From positions 107,396 through 171,395 of the forward strand of contig NZ_AMZB01000133.1 of the NCBI RefSeq assembly GCF_000313755.1: DNA of 64,000 nucleotides. The letters are read 5' to 3'. The stretch comes from Pseudomonas nitroreducens TX1 (GTDB taxonomy: Bacteria > Pseudomonadota > Gammaproteobacteria > Pseudomonadales > Pseudomonadaceae). The stretch's first letter is position 1, and every line of letters starts with the position of its first letter. The position numbers and the translations under genes were made by a program. The notes under the pieces were generated by a model. The model was not told the DNA's origin and searched no databases. It worked only from the letters and a program-made list of their open reading frames with translations. Below are positions 20,382 to 30,913 of this stretch, piece by piece.

Positions 20382-20518
20382 CGCTCTGAAGGCTACGGCC
20401 ATTTCGGGGCATTAACCCACACATGCATCGACACGATGGCCTGGGTGCCTTTCGACACAGTCGGAGGGTTGGCCGTTGGGATGCATGGAGGCCTAACCCG
20501 ACTTATCGAGGAACTATC
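20382..20518 (+). promoter_or_regulatory. rpsB 5' leader, candidate S2-autoregulation element
   Basis: About 137 nt of untranslated leader between the promoter and the rpsB ATG. In gammaproteobacteria this leader folds into a conserved structure through which ribosomal protein S2 represses rpsB-tsf. Length, position and promoter agree; I have not matched the conserved bases, so the assignment rests on position. Confidence 0.5.
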
Positions 20519-21259
20519 ATGTCCCAAGTCAACATGCGCGATATGCTGAAGGCCGGTGTGCACTTCGGCCACCAGACCCGTTACTGGAACCCGAAAATGG
20601 GCAAGTTCATTTTCGGCGCGCGCAACAAGATCCACATCATCAACCTCGAAAAAACCCTGCCGATGTTCAACGAGGCCCTGACCTTCGTTGAGCGCCTGGC
20701 CCAGGGCAAGAACAAGATCCTGTTCGTCGGCACCAAGCGTTCCGCCGGCAAGATCGTTCGCGAAGAAGCCGCCCGTTGCGGCATGCCGTACGTCGACCAC
20801 CGTTGGCTGGGCGGCATGCTCACCAACTACAAGACCATCCGTCAGTCGATCAAGCGTCTGCGTGAGCTGGAAGTTCAGTCCCAGGACGGCACCTTCGCCA
20901 AGCTGACCAAGAAAGAAGCTCTGATGCGCTCCCGCGATCTGGAAAAGCTGGATCGCAGCCTGGGCGGCATCAAGGACATGGGCGGCCTGCCGGACGCTCT
21001 GTTCGTGATCGACGTTGATCACGAGCGCATTGCTATCACCGAAGCCAACAAGCTGGGCATCCCGGTCATCGGCATCGTCGATACCAACAGCAGCCCGGAA
21101 GGCGTTGACTATGTTATCCCGGGTAACGACGACGCCATCCGCGCCGTGCAGCTGTACCTGGGCTCGATGGCTGAAGCCGTCCTGCGTGGCAAGAGCGCCG
21201 GTGGCGTGACTGCTGACGAGTTCGTCGAAGAAGCGCCGGCCGAATCCGCCGAAGGCTGA
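20519..21259 (+). CDS. rpsB: 30S ribosomal protein S2
   Basis: S2 binds the 30S body between head and platform and is needed with S1 for initiation. The 246 aa equal the P. aeruginosa protein; [20 protein letters not shown] and [20 protein letters not shown] are family signatures. The ATG at 20519 follows GAGGAA by 5 nt; an upstream in-frame ATG at 20423 lies in the regulatory leader and is rejected. Followed by tsf after a terminator-like hairpin. Confidence 0.98.
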   Translation: MSQVNMRDMLKAGVHFGHQTRYWNPKMGKFIFGARNKIHIINLEKTLPMFNEALTFVERLAQGKNKILFVGTKRSAGKIVREEAARCGMPYVDHRWLGGMLTNYKTIRQSIKRLRELEVQSQDGTFAKLTKKEALMRSRDLEKLDRSLGGIKDMGGLPDALFVIDVDHERIAITEANKLGIPVIGIVDTNSSPEGVDYVIPGNDDAIRAVQLYLGSMAEAVLRGKSAGGVTADEFVEEAPAESAEG

Positions 21260-21292
21260 TTCCGGGACGTCCAGACGTCCTGCGGTGCGCGG

Positions 21293-21315
21293 AAAGGGGG
21301 CTAGGCCCCCTTTTT
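21293..21315 (+). terminator. Intercistronic terminator between rpsB and tsf
   Basis: A 9-bp stem (21293-21301 with 21305-21313), 3-nt loop and TTTTT at 21311-21315. Probably partial, lowering tsf relative to rpsB transcription, or acting in mRNA processing. Confidence 0.8.
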
Positions 21316-21384
21316 GCCACCCTGTAAATTCCGCCCGGGCAGCCGGGCGATCTGGTTTTGAGAGCAACTCAAGAGGATTTCGAA

Positions 21385-22254
21385 ATGGCAGAAATTACTG
21401 CAGCACTGGTCAAGGAACTGCGTGAGCGTACCGGCCAGGGCATGATGGAGTGCAAGAAGGCACTGGTAGCCGCCGAGGGCGACATCGAGAAAGCCATCGA
21501 CGACATGCGCGCTTCCGGCGCCATCAAGGCTGCCAAGAAGGCCGGCAACATCGCCGCCGAAGGCGCTATCGCGGCCAAAGTGGCTGACGACGGCAAATCC
21601 GCCACCATCATCGAAGTCAACTCGCAGACCGACTTCCTGGCCCTGCAGGACGACTTCAAGAACTTCGTCGCTGCCAGCCTGGACAAGGCTGTTGCCCAGA
21701 AGCTGACCGATGCTGCTCCGCTGATCGCCGAGCAAGAGCCGGCTCGTGAAGCCCTGGTTGCCAAGTGCGGCGAGAACGTCAACATCCGTCGCCTGGCTCG
21801 CACCGAAGGCGAAGTGGTTGGCGCCTACCTGCACGGCCACCGCATCGGTGTTCTGGTCACCCTGAAGGGCGGCAATGCCGAACTGGCTCGCGACATCGCC
21901 ATGCACGTCGCTGCCAGCAACCCGCAATTCCTCGATCCGTCGCAGGTTTCCGAAGAAGCCGTTGCCAAAGAGAAGGAAATCTTCCTTGCTCTGAACGCCG
22001 ACAAGATCGCTGGCAAGCCGGAAAACATCGTCGAGAATATGGTCAAGGGCCGTATCTCGAAGTTCCTGGCCGAAGCCAGCCTGGTCGAGCAAGCGTTCGT
22101 CAAGGATCCGGAAGTCAAGGTCGGTGACCTGGCCAAGAAAGCCGGCGCTGAAATCGTTTCCTTCGTTCGTTTCGAAGTAGGCGAAGGCATCGAGAAAGTC
22201 GAAGCTGACTTCGCTGCCGAGGTTGCTGCTCAAGTAGCCGCTTCCAAGCAGTAA
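21385..22254 (+). CDS. tsf: Elongation factor Ts
   Basis: The guanine-nucleotide exchange factor for EF-Tu. 289 aa. The N-terminal UBA-like domain ([20 protein letters not shown]) and the core with [10 protein letters not shown] are intact. The ATG at 21385 follows AAGAGGA; the in-frame ATG nine codons upstream lacks a ribosome site. Second gene of the rpsB-tsf unit. Confidence 0.98.
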   Translation: MAEITAALVKELRERTGQGMMECKKALVAAEGDIEKAIDDMRASGAIKAAKKAGNIAAEGAIAAKVADDGKSATIIEVNSQTDFLALQDDFKNFVAASLDKAVAQKLTDAAPLIAEQEPAREALVAKCGENVNIRRLARTEGEVVGAYLHGHRIGVLVTLKGGNAELARDIAMHVAASNPQFLDPSQVSEEAVAKEKEIFLALNADKIAGKPENIVENMVKGRISKFLAEASLVEQAFVKDPEVKVGDLAKKAGAEIVSFVRFEVGEGIEKVEADFAAEVAAQVAASKQ

Positions 22255-22460
22255 TAGACAGTCTCACGACTGTCGCCCCGCAAGAGGCTGCCCGCTAACG
22301 CGCGCGGCCTCTTTGCCAAAATGGGGAAACCAAAAGGGGCGGTTTCCACGGCGCGGGCCCGCAAGGCGGGTTTGAAGGCGCCGTAAGGCTGGCTGGTCCA
22401 AGCTTTCCGCCAAGCGCCCACAAGGCGCACAGCATTCAATCGCCGCAGGAGAAAAAGGTC

Positions 22461-23198
22461 ATGGCTCAGCAGCTGAGCGCTCGTCAACCTCGCTATAAAC
22501 GCATTCTTCTAAAACTGAGCGGCGAGGCCCTGATGGGCTCCGAGGAGTTCGGCATCGATCCCAAGGTGCTGGACCGCATGGCGCTGGAGATCGGCCAGCT
22601 CGTCGGTATCGGCGTGCAGGTCGGCCTGGTAATCGGTGGTGGCAACCTGTTCCGTGGCGCGGCGCTGTCCGCGGCCGGCATGGATCGCGTCACCGGCGAC
22701 CACATGGGCATGCTCGCTACCGTGATGAACGGTCTGGCCATGCGTGACGCCCTGGAGCGCTCCAATATCACCGCTATCGTCATGTCCGCCATTTCCATGG
22801 TCGGTGTGACCGATCACTACGACCGCCGCAAGGCCATGCGCCATCTGAAAAGCGGCGAAGTGGTGATCTTCTCTGCCGGTACCGGCAACCCGTTCTTCAC
22901 CACTGATTCGGCCGCCTGCCTGCGCGCCATCGAAATAGATGCTGACGTAGTACTCAAGGCGACCAAGGTGGACGGCGTGTACACTGCCGACCCGTTCAAG
23001 GACCCGAATGCCGAGAAATTCGAGCGTCTGACGTACGATGAAGTGCTCGATCGCAAGCTGGGCGTGATGGACCTGACCGCCATCTGCCTGTGCCGGGACC
23101 AGAAAATGCCGCTGCGCGTGTTCAACATGAATAAGCCTGGCGCGCTGCTGAATATTGTTGTAGGTGGTGCTGAAGGCACCCTGATCGAGGAGGATTGA
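22461..23198 (+). CDS. pyrH: Uridylate kinase PyrH
   Basis: Phosphorylates UMP to UDP; hexameric, allosterically activated by GTP and inhibited by UTP. 245 aa as in P. aeruginosa. ATP and UMP sites: [21 protein letters not shown], and [18 protein letters not shown] lies upstream of the ATG. It precedes frr by 1 bp, starting the pyrH-frr unit that leads into the lipid genes. Confidence 0.98.
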   Translation: MAQQLSARQPRYKRILLKLSGEALMGSEEFGIDPKVLDRMALEIGQLVGIGVQVGLVIGGGNLFRGAALSAAGMDRVTGDHMGMLATVMNGLAMRDALERSNITAIVMSAISMVGVTDHYDRRKAMRHLKSGEVVIFSAGTGNPFFTTDSAACLRAIEIDADVVLKATKVDGVYTADPFKDPNAEKFERLTYDEVLDRKLGVMDLTAICLCRDQKMPLRVFNMNKPGALLNIVVGGAEGTLIEED

Positions 23199-23199
23199 G

Positions 23200-23757
23200 A
23201 TGATCAACGAGATCAAGAAGGAAGCGCAGGATCGTATGGGTAAAACCCTGGAAGCCCTGGGTCATGCCTTCGCCAAGATTCGTACCGGCCGTGCGCACCC
23301 GAGCATTCTGGATAGCGTGATGGTGTCCTACTACGGTTCCGACACGCCGCTGCGCCAGGTGGCCAACGTTACCGTGGAAGATTCGCGCACCCTGGCTCTG
23401 AGTGTCTTCGACAAGAGCATGATCCAGGCTGTCGAGAAAGCCATCATGACTTCGGATCTGGGCCTGAATCCGGCCACCGCCGGTACCACCATTCGCGTCC
23501 CGATGCCGGCCCTGACCGAGGAAACCCGCAAGGGCTTCACCAAGCAGGCCCGCGCCGAAGCCGAACAGGCTCGCGTTTCCGTACGCAACATCCGTCGCGA
23601 TGCCCTGGCGCAGTTGAAAGACCTGCAGAAGGAGAAGGAAATCAGCGAGGACGAGGAGCGTCGCGCTGGTGACGAGATCCAGAAGATCACCGACAAGTTC
23701 GTCGCGGAGATCGAAAAGGCCCTCGAGGCCAAGGAAACGGATCTGATGGCCGTCTGA
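23200..23757 (+). CDS. frr: Ribosome recycling factor
   Basis: Acts with EF-G to split post-termination ribosomes. 185 aa with the conserved C-terminal VRNIRRDAL segment and coiled-coil domain. It starts 1 bp after the pyrH stop with a GGAGGA site inside the pyrH end, so the two are coupled. Confidence 0.98.
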   Translation: MINEIKKEAQDRMGKTLEALGHAFAKIRTGRAHPSILDSVMVSYYGSDTPLRQVANVTVEDSRTLALSVFDKSMIQAVEKAIMTSDLGLNPATAGTTIRVPMPALTEETRKGFTKQARAEAEQARVSVRNIRRDALAQLKDLQKEKEISEDEERRAGDEIQKITDKFVAEIEKALEAKETDLMAV

Positions 23758-23773
23758 CGGCCGGGTTCTCGTC

Positions 23774-24529
23774 ATGGAAAAGACCAAGCAGGTGACGCCC
23801 GTGCCCCGGCACGTGGCAATCATCATGGACGGCAACAACCGCTGGGCGAAGAAGCGCCTAATGCCTGGCGTGGCCGGGCACAAGGCCGGCGTGGACGCCG
23901 TTCGTGCGGTGATCAAGACCTGCGCCGAGGCAGGCGTCGAAGTGCTGACGCTGTTCGCCTTCTCCAGCGAGAACTGGCAGCGCCCGGCCGACGAGGTCGG
24001 CGCGCTGATGGAGCTGTTCCTCATGGCCCTGCGCCGTGAGGTGCGCAAGCTCAGTGCCAATGGCATTCGCCTGCGCATCATCGGCGACCGCAGCCGCTTC
24101 GCTCCTGAATTGCAGGCGGCGATGCGCGAGGCCGAAGCGCTGACCGCCAATGGTGGCAGCATGCTGCTGCAGGTGGCTGCGAACTATGGGGGGCAGTGGG
24201 ATATCACCCAGGCTGCCCAGCGCCTCGCCCGTGAAGTGCAGGCGGGGCACCTGGCCGCGGAAGAGATTACCCCGGAGCTGATCCAGGGCTGTCTGTCCAC
24301 CGGTGACCAGCCATTGCCCGACCTGTGCATCCGCACCGGTGGCGAGCACCGCATCAGCAACTTCCTTCTCTGGCAGCTGGCCTACGCCGAGCTGTATTTC
24401 TCCGATCTCTACTGGCCCGACTTCAAGCACGAAGCCATGCAGGCGGCGTTGCAGGACTATGCCTCTCGTCAGCGCCGCTTCGGCAAGACCAGCGAGCAGG
24501 TCGAGGCCGAGGCACCTCCGTCATGTTGA
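23774..24529 (+). CDS. uppS: Undecaprenyl-diphosphate synthase UppS
   Basis: A cis-prenyltransferase that condenses eight isopentenyl diphosphates with farnesyl diphosphate to make the C55 carrier for peptidoglycan and O-antigen. 251 aa. The catalytic Asp is D19 in IIMDGNNRWAKKR; FSSENWQRP and the C-terminal RTGGEHRISNFLLWQLAYAE are diagnostic. Overlaps cdsA by 7 bp. Confidence 0.98.
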   Translation: MEKTKQVTPVPRHVAIIMDGNNRWAKKRLMPGVAGHKAGVDAVRAVIKTCAEAGVEVLTLFAFSSENWQRPADEVGALMELFLMALRREVRKLSANGIRLRIIGDRSRFAPELQAAMREAEALTANGGSMLLQVAANYGGQWDITQAAQRLAREVQAGHLAAEEITPELIQGCLSTGDQPLPDLCIRTGGEHRISNFLLWQLAYAELYFSDLYWPDFKHEAMQAALQDYASRQRRFGKTSEQVEAEAPPSC

Positions 24530-25338
24530 AACAACGCATCATCACGGCGCTGATCCTGTTGCCGATCGCGCTGGGTGGTTTTTTTCTGCTTGATGGAGCA
24601 GCGTTCTCGCTATTCATCGGCCTAGTGGTGAGCCTCGGTGCCTGGGAATGGGCGCGCCTGGCAGGCTATAACGAGCAATCTGCCCGTGTTGGTTACGCTG
24701 CCGTAGTCGCCGCATTGATGCTGGTGCTGGCCTGGCTGCCGCAGTTGGCGGGGGCTGTGCTGGTCCTCGCGCTGCTCTGGTGGATGCTGGCAATCGTTAT
24801 GGTGCTGACCTACCCGGATAGCGCGTCGAGCTGGGGTGGACGCTGGCGCCGCCTGTTGATCGGCCTGCTGATCCTGCTCCCGGCATGGCAGGGCCTGGTG
24901 CTGCTCAAGCAATGGCTGCTGTCCAACTGGCTGATCGTGGCTGTGATGGTGCTGGTCTGGGCCGCCGATGTAGGGGCCTACTTCTCCGGCAAGGCATTCG
25001 GCAAGCGCAAGCTCGCCCCGCGCGTCAGCCCGGGCAAAAGCTGGGAAGGCTTCTTCGGCGGCATGGCGCTGTGCCTGGCGATCACTGTGGCCGTCTCCAT
25101 CTATCGCGACTGGACTGTCCGCGAATTGCTGCTGGCGCTGCCCTGCACGGCCATCGTGGTGGCCCTGTCGGTAATTGGTGATCTGACCGAAAGCATGTTC
25201 AAGCGCCAGTCCGGCCTCAAGGACAGCAGCAATCTGCTGCCTGGCCACGGCGGCGTGCTGGACCGCATCGACAGCCTGACGGCAGCCATCCCGGTGTTCA
25301 CCGCGCTGCTCTGGGCCGTGGGTTGGGGGGCGCCGTGA
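24523..25338 (+). CDS. cdsA: Phosphatidate cytidylyltransferase CdsA
   Basis: A multi-pass inner-membrane enzyme making CDP-diacylglycerol from phosphatidate and CTP, the branch point of phospholipid synthesis. 271 aa; the C-terminal signature [20 protein letters not shown] is intact. The ATG at 24523 lies inside the uppS end; the open frame extending farther upstream is the out-of-frame uppS sequence. Its stop overlaps the dxr GTG start. Confidence 0.97.
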   Translation: MLKQRIITALILLPIALGGFFLLDGAAFSLFIGLVVSLGAWEWARLAGYNEQSARVGYAAVVAALMLVLAWLPQLAGAVLVLALLWWMLAIVMVLTYPDSASSWGGRWRRLLIGLLILLPAWQGLVLLKQWLLSNWLIVAVMVLVWAADVGAYFSGKAFGKRKLAPRVSPGKSWEGFFGGMALCLAITVAVSIYRDWTVRELLLALPCTAIVVALSVIGDLTESMFKRQSGLKDSSNLLPGHGGVLDRIDSLTAAIPVFTALLWAVGWGAP

Positions 25339-26525
25339 GTCATCCGCAGTGGATTACCGTGCTGGGGGCGACCGGTTCGATCGGCCTCAGCACCCTGGAT
25401 GTCATCGGCCGTCACCCTGATCGTTACCGCGTTTTTGCGCTCAGTGGCTATTCCCGTCTGGCTGAGCTCCAGGCGCTTTGCCTGCGTCACCTGCCGCGAT
25501 TCGTGGTCGTCCCGGATGCTGAGCAGGCGCGTGCCCTGCAGGATCGCCTGAACTCCGCTGGCCTCGAGACTCGGGTGCTGGTCGGCGAGGCGGGTCTTTG
25601 CGAGATTTCCGCCCATCCCGAAGTGGATGCGGTAATGGCCGCCATCGTAGGGGCTGCTGGCCTTAAGCCGACCCTGGCCGCCGTCGAGGCTGGCAAGCGG
25701 GTGTTGCTGGCCAATAAAGAGGCGCTGGTCATGTCCGGCGCGCTGTTCATGAATGCCGTCCGCGCCAATGGCGCCGTACTGCTGCCCATCGACAGCGAGC
25801 ACAACGCCATCTTCCAGTGCATGCCGGCGGACTACTCCCGCGGTCTGGGGGAGGTGGGCGTTCGTCGCATCCTGCTGACCGCCTCCGGCGGCCCGTTCCG
25901 CGAAACGCCTTTGGAGCAATTGACCGAGGTGTCGCCCGAGCAGGCCTGCGCGCACCCCAACTGGTCGATGGGGCGGAAGATTTCCGTCGATTCGGCCAGC
26001 ATGATGAACAAGGGACTGGAACTGATCGAGGCTTGCTGGTTGTTCGACGCCGCGCCGTCGAAGATCGAAGTGGTGATCCACCCGCAGAGCGTCATTCATT
26101 CCCTGGTGGATTACGTTGACGGATCGGTATTGGCGCAGCTGGGCAACCCGGACATGCGTACGCCCATCGCTCACGCGCTGGCGTGGCCGCAGCGGATCGA
26201 TTCCGGTGTTTCGCCGCTGGACCTGTTCTCCATCGCCCGCCTGGACTTCAGTGCCCCCGACGCGCAACGTTTCCCCTGCCTGCGCCTGGCGCGCCAGGCC
26301 GCCGAAGCGGGTGGCAGCGCGCCGGCGATGCTCAATGCCGCGAACGAGGTGGCGGTGGCTGCGTTCCTCGAGCGGCGCATCCGCTTCACGGATATCCCGG
26401 TTATCATCGACGAGGTGCTGAACCACGAGGCGCACGCGCCGGTCGAATCGCTCGATGCGGTGCTGGCGGCCGACCAGCGTGCACGCGGCGCCGCGCAGGC
26501 GTGGTTGCAGGAACGCGGGCGTTGA
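25335..26525 (+). CDS. dxr: 1-deoxy-D-xylulose-5-phosphate reductoisomerase
   Basis: The second step of the MEP isoprenoid pathway: NADPH-dependent conversion of DXP to MEP, with a divalent metal. 396 aa from a GTG start that overlaps the cdsA stop (GTGA at 25335-25338). NADPH motif [14 protein letters not shown] at the N-terminus; metal-site [13 protein letters not shown], and [18 protein letters not shown]. Its pathway partners ispD and ispF are also in the window. Confidence 0.97.
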   Translation: MSHPQWITVLGATGSIGLSTLDVIGRHPDRYRVFALSGYSRLAELQALCLRHLPRFVVVPDAEQARALQDRLNSAGLETRVLVGEAGLCEISAHPEVDAVMAAIVGAAGLKPTLAAVEAGKRVLLANKEALVMSGALFMNAVRANGAVLLPIDSEHNAIFQCMPADYSRGLGEVGVRRILLTASGGPFRETPLEQLTEVSPEQACAHPNWSMGRKISVDSASMMNKGLELIEACWLFDAAPSKIEVVIHPQSVIHSLVDYVDGSVLAQLGNPDMRTPIAHALAWPQRIDSGVSPLDLFSIARLDFSAPDAQRFPCLRLARQAAEAGGSAPAMLNAANEVAVAAFLERRIRFTDIPVIIDEVLNHEAHAPVESLDAVLAADQRARGAAQAWLQERGR

Positions 26526-26541
26526 GCCCGAGGAGGTAGCG

Positions 26542-27894
26542 ATGAGCGCCCTTTACATGGTGGTAGGACTGATAGTCGCCCTTGGCGTACTGGTCACCTT
26601 CCACGAGTTCGGCCACTTCTGGGTGGCCCGACGTTGCGGGGTCAAGGTCCTGCGCTTCTCCGTCGGTTTCGGCACGCCGCTGGTTCGCTGGCATGATCGC
26701 CACGGCACCGAGTTCGTAGTGGCCGCCATTCCCCTGGGCGGTTACGTGAAGATGCTCGACGAGCGGGAGGGCGATGTTCCCGCCGAGTTGCTCGACCGCG
26801 CCTTCAACCGCAAGACCGTATTCCAGCGCATCGCCATCGTTGCGGCGGGGCCTATCGCCAATTTCCTGCTGGCCATTGTGTTCTTCTGGATCCTGGCCAT
26901 GCTGGGCAGCCAGCAGATCAAGCCGATCATCGGCTCCGTAGTGGCGAACAGTCCGGCAGCCGTTGCTGGCCTGGCGTCCGGCCAGGAAGTGGTTGCGGTG
27001 GACGGCGAGGCGGTCGATGGCTGGAGCGGCGTCAACCTGCAGCTGGTGCGTCGCCTGGGGGAAACCGGCGAGCTGAGCGTTTCGGTGCTGGAGCAGGGTT
27101 CGAGCGTTCCGACTGTGCACCAGGTGCGCATCAGTTCCTGGCTGAAGAACGAAGACAACCCCGATCCCATCGGTGGCCTCGGCATCCAGCCATGGCGACC
27201 CGCTGTCGCACCGGTGGTCGCCGAGCTGGACGAAAAGGGACCTGCCAAGGCCGCCGGCCTGCAGATTGGTGACCGACTCGTCAGTCTGGATGGTCAGTCG
27301 GTCACAGATTGGCAGGAAGTGGTCTCGCGTGTCCGCGCCATGCCTGAAGGCAAAGTCACCCTGGGCATCGAACGTGCCGGCCAGCGCGAGGAGTTCGCCC
27401 TTACCCTGGCGGCCAAAGGGGAAGGCAAGACCCGTACCGGCTACCTGGGCGCGGGCGTCGCCGGGGGGCAGTGGCCGCCGGAAATGCTCCGCGAAGTGAG
27501 CTACGGACCGGTGGCAGCGGTGGGGCAGGCGCTCTCCCGAACCTGGTCCATGAGCCTGCTAACTCTGGATTCTCTAAAGAAAATGGTGCTCGGGCAGCTC
27601 TCGGTAAAAAACTTGAGCGGGCCGATAACCATTGCTAAAGTGGCGGGCGCTTCAGCCCAGTCCGGCGTAGGGGATTTTCTGCATTTCCTCGCCTATCTGA
27701 GCATCAGCTTGGGGGTTCTCAACCTGTTGCCGATTCCTGTCCTCGACGGCGGGCATCTGCTGTTCTATGTGGTCGAGTGGGTGCGTGGTCGCCCATTGTC
27801 GGAGCGGGTCCAGGCTTGGGGGATGCAGATTGGCATCAGCCTGGTAGTCGGGGTCATGTTGTTGGCCCTGGTCAACGATCTGAGTCGGCTGTAA
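26542..27894 (+). CDS. rseP: Site-2 intramembrane protease RseP (MucP)
   Basis: A zinc metalloprotease in the inner membrane that completes cleavage of the anti-sigma factor MucA/RseA, releasing AlgU/RpoE during envelope stress. 450 aa. The HEFGH zinc motif is at residues 21-25 and the second ligand motif LDG at 401-403 (NLLPIPVLDGGHLLF). Two PDZ-like domains lie between. The ATG at 26542 has GAGGAGGT upstream; longer frames run into dxr. It sits right before bamA, whose substrates generate the stress signal. Confidence 0.97.
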   Translation: MSALYMVVGLIVALGVLVTFHEFGHFWVARRCGVKVLRFSVGFGTPLVRWHDRHGTEFVVAAIPLGGYVKMLDEREGDVPAELLDRAFNRKTVFQRIAIVAAGPIANFLLAIVFFWILAMLGSQQIKPIIGSVVANSPAAVAGLASGQEVVAVDGEAVDGWSGVNLQLVRRLGETGELSVSVLEQGSSVPTVHQVRISSWLKNEDNPDPIGGLGIQPWRPAVAPVVAELDEKGPAKAAGLQIGDRLVSLDGQSVTDWQEVVSRVRAMPEGKVTLGIERAGQREEFALTLAAKGEGKTRTGYLGAGVAGGQWPPEMLREVSYGPVAAVGQALSRTWSMSLLTLDSLKKMVLGQLSVKNLSGPITIAKVAGASAQSGVGDFLHFLAYLSISLGVLNLLPIPVLDGGHLLFYVVEWVRGRPLSERVQAWGMQIGISLVVGVMLLALVNDLSRL

Positions 27895-27912
27895 CCCGCC
27901 GTTGGATTTCGG

Positions 27913-27945
27913 ATCTGCCGCCCTTTGCGGCAGATTCTCTATTTG
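27913..27945 (+). terminator. Hairpin with T-rich tail between rseP and bamA
   Basis: A perfect 9-bp stem (27913-27921 with 27927-27935), 5-nt loop, followed by an interrupted T-rich tail (TCTCTATTTGT). Weak as a terminator; more likely an attenuator or processing point setting bamA levels. Confidence 0.45.
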
Positions 27946-27967
27946 TCAGTTGGAATAAAAGGACTCC

Positions 27968-30361
27968 ATGAAACGCTTTCTGCTTCCCGCGGCCCTTTCC
28001 GCGCTGATGATCGCCCAGGTTCACGCCGAGTCCTTCACTGTTTCCGATATCCGGGTCAACGGTCTGCAGCGTGTGTCGGCCGGCAGCGTGTTCGCGGCAC
28101 TGCCGCTGAACGTCGGCGAGCAGATCGACGATCGCCGCCTGGTCGAAGCGACCCGTTCGCTGTTCAAGACCGGTTTCTTCCAGGACATCCAGCTCAGCCG
28201 CGACGGCAACGTGCTGATCGTCAACGTGGTAGAGCGCCCCTCCATCTCCAGCATCGAGATCGAAGGCAACAAGGCCATCACCACCGAAGACCTGATGAAG
28301 GGTCTGAAGCAATCCGGCCTTTCCGAAGGCGAAATCTTCCAGCGTGCGACCCTCGAAGGCGTGCGCAACGAACTGCAGCGCCAGTACGTGGCGCAGGGCC
28401 GCTACTCCGCCGAGATCGAAACCGAGGTGGTGCCGCAGCCGCGTAACCGCGTCGCGCTGAAAATCAACATCAACGAAGGCACCGTGGCGGCCATCGCCCA
28501 TGTCAACGTGGTGGGCAACACCGTCTTCTCCGAGGAAGACCTGACCGACCTGTTCGAGCTCAAGACCACCAACTGGCTGTCCTTCTTCAAGAACGACGAC
28601 AAGTACTCCCGCGAGAAGCTCTCCGGTGACCTGGAACGTCTGCGTTCCTACTACCTGGACCGTGGCTACATCCACATGGATATCGCCTCCACCCAGGTTT
28701 CCATCACCCCGGACAAGAAGCACGTCTACATCACCGTCAACGTCAACGAAGGTGAAAAGTACACCGTCAGCGACGTGAAGCTCTCCGGCGACCTGAAAGT
28801 GCCGGAAGACGAAGTGAAGAAGCTGCTGCTGGTGAAGAAGGGGCAGGTGTTCTCCCGCAAGGTGATGACCACCACTTCCGACCTGATCACCCGCCGCCTG
28901 GGTAACGAGGGCTACACCTTCGCCAACGTCAACGGCGTCCCTGAGCCGAATGACGAGAACAAGACCGTGTCGATCACCTACGTGGTCGATCCGGGCAAGC
29001 GCGCCTATGTCAACCGCATCAACTTCCGTGGCAACACCAAGACCGAGGACGAAGTGCTCCGTCGCGAGATGCGCCAGATGGAAGGCGGCTGGGCCTCGAC
29101 CTACCTGATCGACCAGTCCAAGCAGCGCCTGGAGCGTCTGGGCTACTTCAAGGAAGTCAACGTCGAGACCCCGGCTGTTCCGGGCACCGACGACCAGGTC
29201 GACGTCAACTACAGCGTGGAAGAACAGCCATCCGGCTCGATCACCGCGAGCGTGGGCTTCGCCCAGAGCGCCGGCCTGATCCTCGGCGGCTCGATCAGCC
29301 AGAACAACTTCCTGGGTACCGGTAACAAGGTCAGCATCGGCCTGACCAAGTCCGACTACCAGACTCGCTACAACTTCGGCTTCGTCGACCCCTACTGGAC
29401 CGTCGACGGCGTGAGCCTGGGCTACAACGCCTTCTACCGCAAGACCGACTACGACGAGCTCGATGTCGACGTTTCCAGCTACTCGGTGAACAGCCTGGGT
29501 GCCGGCGTCAGCATTGGTTACCCGATCAGCGAGACCTCGCGCCTGACCTACGGCCTGACCGTGCAGCGCGACGACATCGACACTGGCGCCTATACCGTCG
29601 ACGAGATCTTCGACTTCATCGAGAAGGAAGGCGACAGCTTCACCAACTTCAAGGCCTCCATCGGCTGGTCCGAATCGACCCTGAACAAGGGTGTGCTGGC
29701 GAACCGCGGCCACTCGCAGAGCCTGGTGCTGGAAACCACCATTCCGGGCAGCGACCTGTCGTTCTACAAGCTCGACTACCGCGGCCAGATCTTTGCGCCG
29801 CTCACCGAAACCTACACCATGCGCTTCCACACCGAGCTCGGTTACGGCGGCGCCTACGGCGATACCGATCGCCTGCCGTTCTACGAGAACTACTACGCCG
29901 GTGGCTTCAACTCGGTGCGTGGTTTCAAGGACAGCTCCCTTGGCCCGCGTAGTACCCCGAGCATTGCGCGAAACCCGGATGGGTCTCAGATGGACAGCGG
30001 TGGTCCTGATTCCAAGGGCCGCTATACCGACCCGGATCAGGGTCGCGAGGCCTTCGGTGGTAACATCCTGATCACCGGTGGCGCCGAACTGCTGTTCCCG
30101 CTGCCGTTCGTGAAGGATCAGCGCCAGCTGCGTACCGTCCTGTTCTACGACATCGGTAACGTGTTCGACACCGATTGCCCGACATCGACCACTCAGGGTT
30201 GTGACGGCGTCAAATTCCAGGACATGGCCATGTCCGCGGGTGTGGGTCTGACCTGGATCACTGCCCTGGGCCCGCTGAGCTTCAGCCTGGCGACCCCGAT
30301 CAAGAAGCCGGACAACGCCGAAACCCAGATCTTCCAGTTCTCCCTGGGACAGACCTTCTAA
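27968..30361 (+). CDS. bamA: Outer-membrane protein assembly factor BamA (Opr86)
   Basis: The essential Omp85 protein that folds and inserts outer-membrane beta-barrels. 797 aa. Signal peptide of about 20 residues (ends QVHA), five POTRA domains (about 25-425), then a 16-strand barrel. The lid-locking VRGF motif is at residues 650-653. It ends in F (SLGQTF), as outer-membrane barrels do. It is followed by skp, whose product chaperones its substrates in the periplasm. Confidence 0.98.
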   Translation: MKRFLLPAALSALMIAQVHAESFTVSDIRVNGLQRVSAGSVFAALPLNVGEQIDDRRLVEATRSLFKTGFFQDIQLSRDGNVLIVNVVERPSISSIEIEGNKAITTEDLMKGLKQSGLSEGEIFQRATLEGVRNELQRQYVAQGRYSAEIETEVVPQPRNRVALKININEGTVAAIAHVNVVGNTVFSEEDLTDLFELKTTNWLSFFKNDDKYSREKLSGDLERLRSYYLDRGYIHMDIASTQVSITPDKKHVYITVNVNEGEKYTVSDVKLSGDLKVPEDEVKKLLLVKKGQVFSRKVMTTTSDLITRRLGNEGYTFANVNGVPEPNDENKTVSITYVVDPGKRAYVNRINFRGNTKTEDEVLRREMRQMEGGWASTYLIDQSKQRLERLGYFKEVNVETPAVPGTDDQVDVNYSVEEQPSGSITASVGFAQSAGLILGGSISQNNFLGTGNKVSIGLTKSDYQTRYNFGFVDPYWTVDGVSLGYNAFYRKTDYDELDVDVSSYSVNSLGAGVSIGYPISETSRLTYGLTVQRDDIDTGAYTVDEIFDFIEKEGDSFTNFKASIGWSESTLNKGVLANRGHSQSLVLETTIPGSDLSFYKLDYRGQIFAPLTETYTMRFHTELGYGGAYGDTDRLPFYENYYAGGFNSVRGFKDSSLGPRSTPSIARNPDGSQMDSGGPDSKGRYTDPDQGREAFGGNILITGGAELLFPLPFVKDQRQLRTVLFYDIGNVFDTDCPTSTTQGCDGVKFQDMAMSAGVGLTWITALGPLSFSLATPIKKPDNAETQIFQFSLGQTF

Positions 30362-30409
30362 TTGGCCGTACCGTTGTAATGACAACCATGCTTTGTGCAG
30401 GAGTGCATT

Positions 30410-30913
30410 GTGCGTAAGTTGACCCAGTTCGTCCTGATCACCGCCGCCCTGGCAGCGAGCCCCGCGTTCGCCGACATGAAGATCGCGGTGCTCAACTATC
30501 AGATGGCACTCCTCGAGTCGGACGCGGCCAAGCAGTACGCCGTCGACGCCGAGAAGAAGTTCGGTCCCCAGCTGAACAAGCTCAAGGCGCTGGAAAGCGA
30601 CGCCAAGTCCCTGCAGGACAAGCTGGTCAACGGCGGCAGCAAGATGTCCAATGCCGAGCGTGAAAAAGCCGAGGGCGACTTCAAGCAGAAGGCCCGTGAC
30701 TTCCAGTTCCAGTCCAAGGAACTGAACGAAGCCAAGGCCGTTGCCGACCGCGACATGCTGAAGAAGCTCAAGCCGAAGCTGGATCAGGCTGTCGAGGAAA
30801 CCATCAAGAAAGGTGGTTATGACCTCGTGGTCGAGCGTGGTGCCGTGGTCGACGTCAAGCCGCAGTACGACATCACCCGCCAAGTCATCGAGCGCATGAA
30901 CCAGCTGCGCTGA
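30410..30913 (+). CDS. skp: Periplasmic chaperone Skp/OmpH
   Basis: A trimeric jellyfish-shaped chaperone that holds unfolded outer-membrane proteins. 167 aa from a GTG start with AGGAG 6 nt upstream; signal peptide of 21 residues ending ASPAFA. A long charged coiled-coil region (about residues 45-125) forms the tentacles. The stop overlaps the lpxD ATG by one base. Confidence 0.95.
   Translation: MRKLTQFVLITAALAASPAFADMKIAVLNYQMALLESDAAKQYAVDAEKKFGPQLNKLKALESDAKSLQDKLVNGGSKMSNAEREKAEGDFKQKARDFQFQSKELNEAKAVADRDMLKKLKPKLDQAVEETIKKGGYDLVVERGAVVDVKPQYDITRQVIERMNQLR

Noticed and set aside
22270..22316. Terminator after tsf
   Set aside because: An imperfect stem around CAAGAGGC/GCCTCTTTG lacks a T tail; too weak to call.
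27872..30883. 1003-codon open frame antisense to bamA-skp
   Set aside because: Same mirror effect; low-complexity Leu/Val/Asp composition and no ribosome site.
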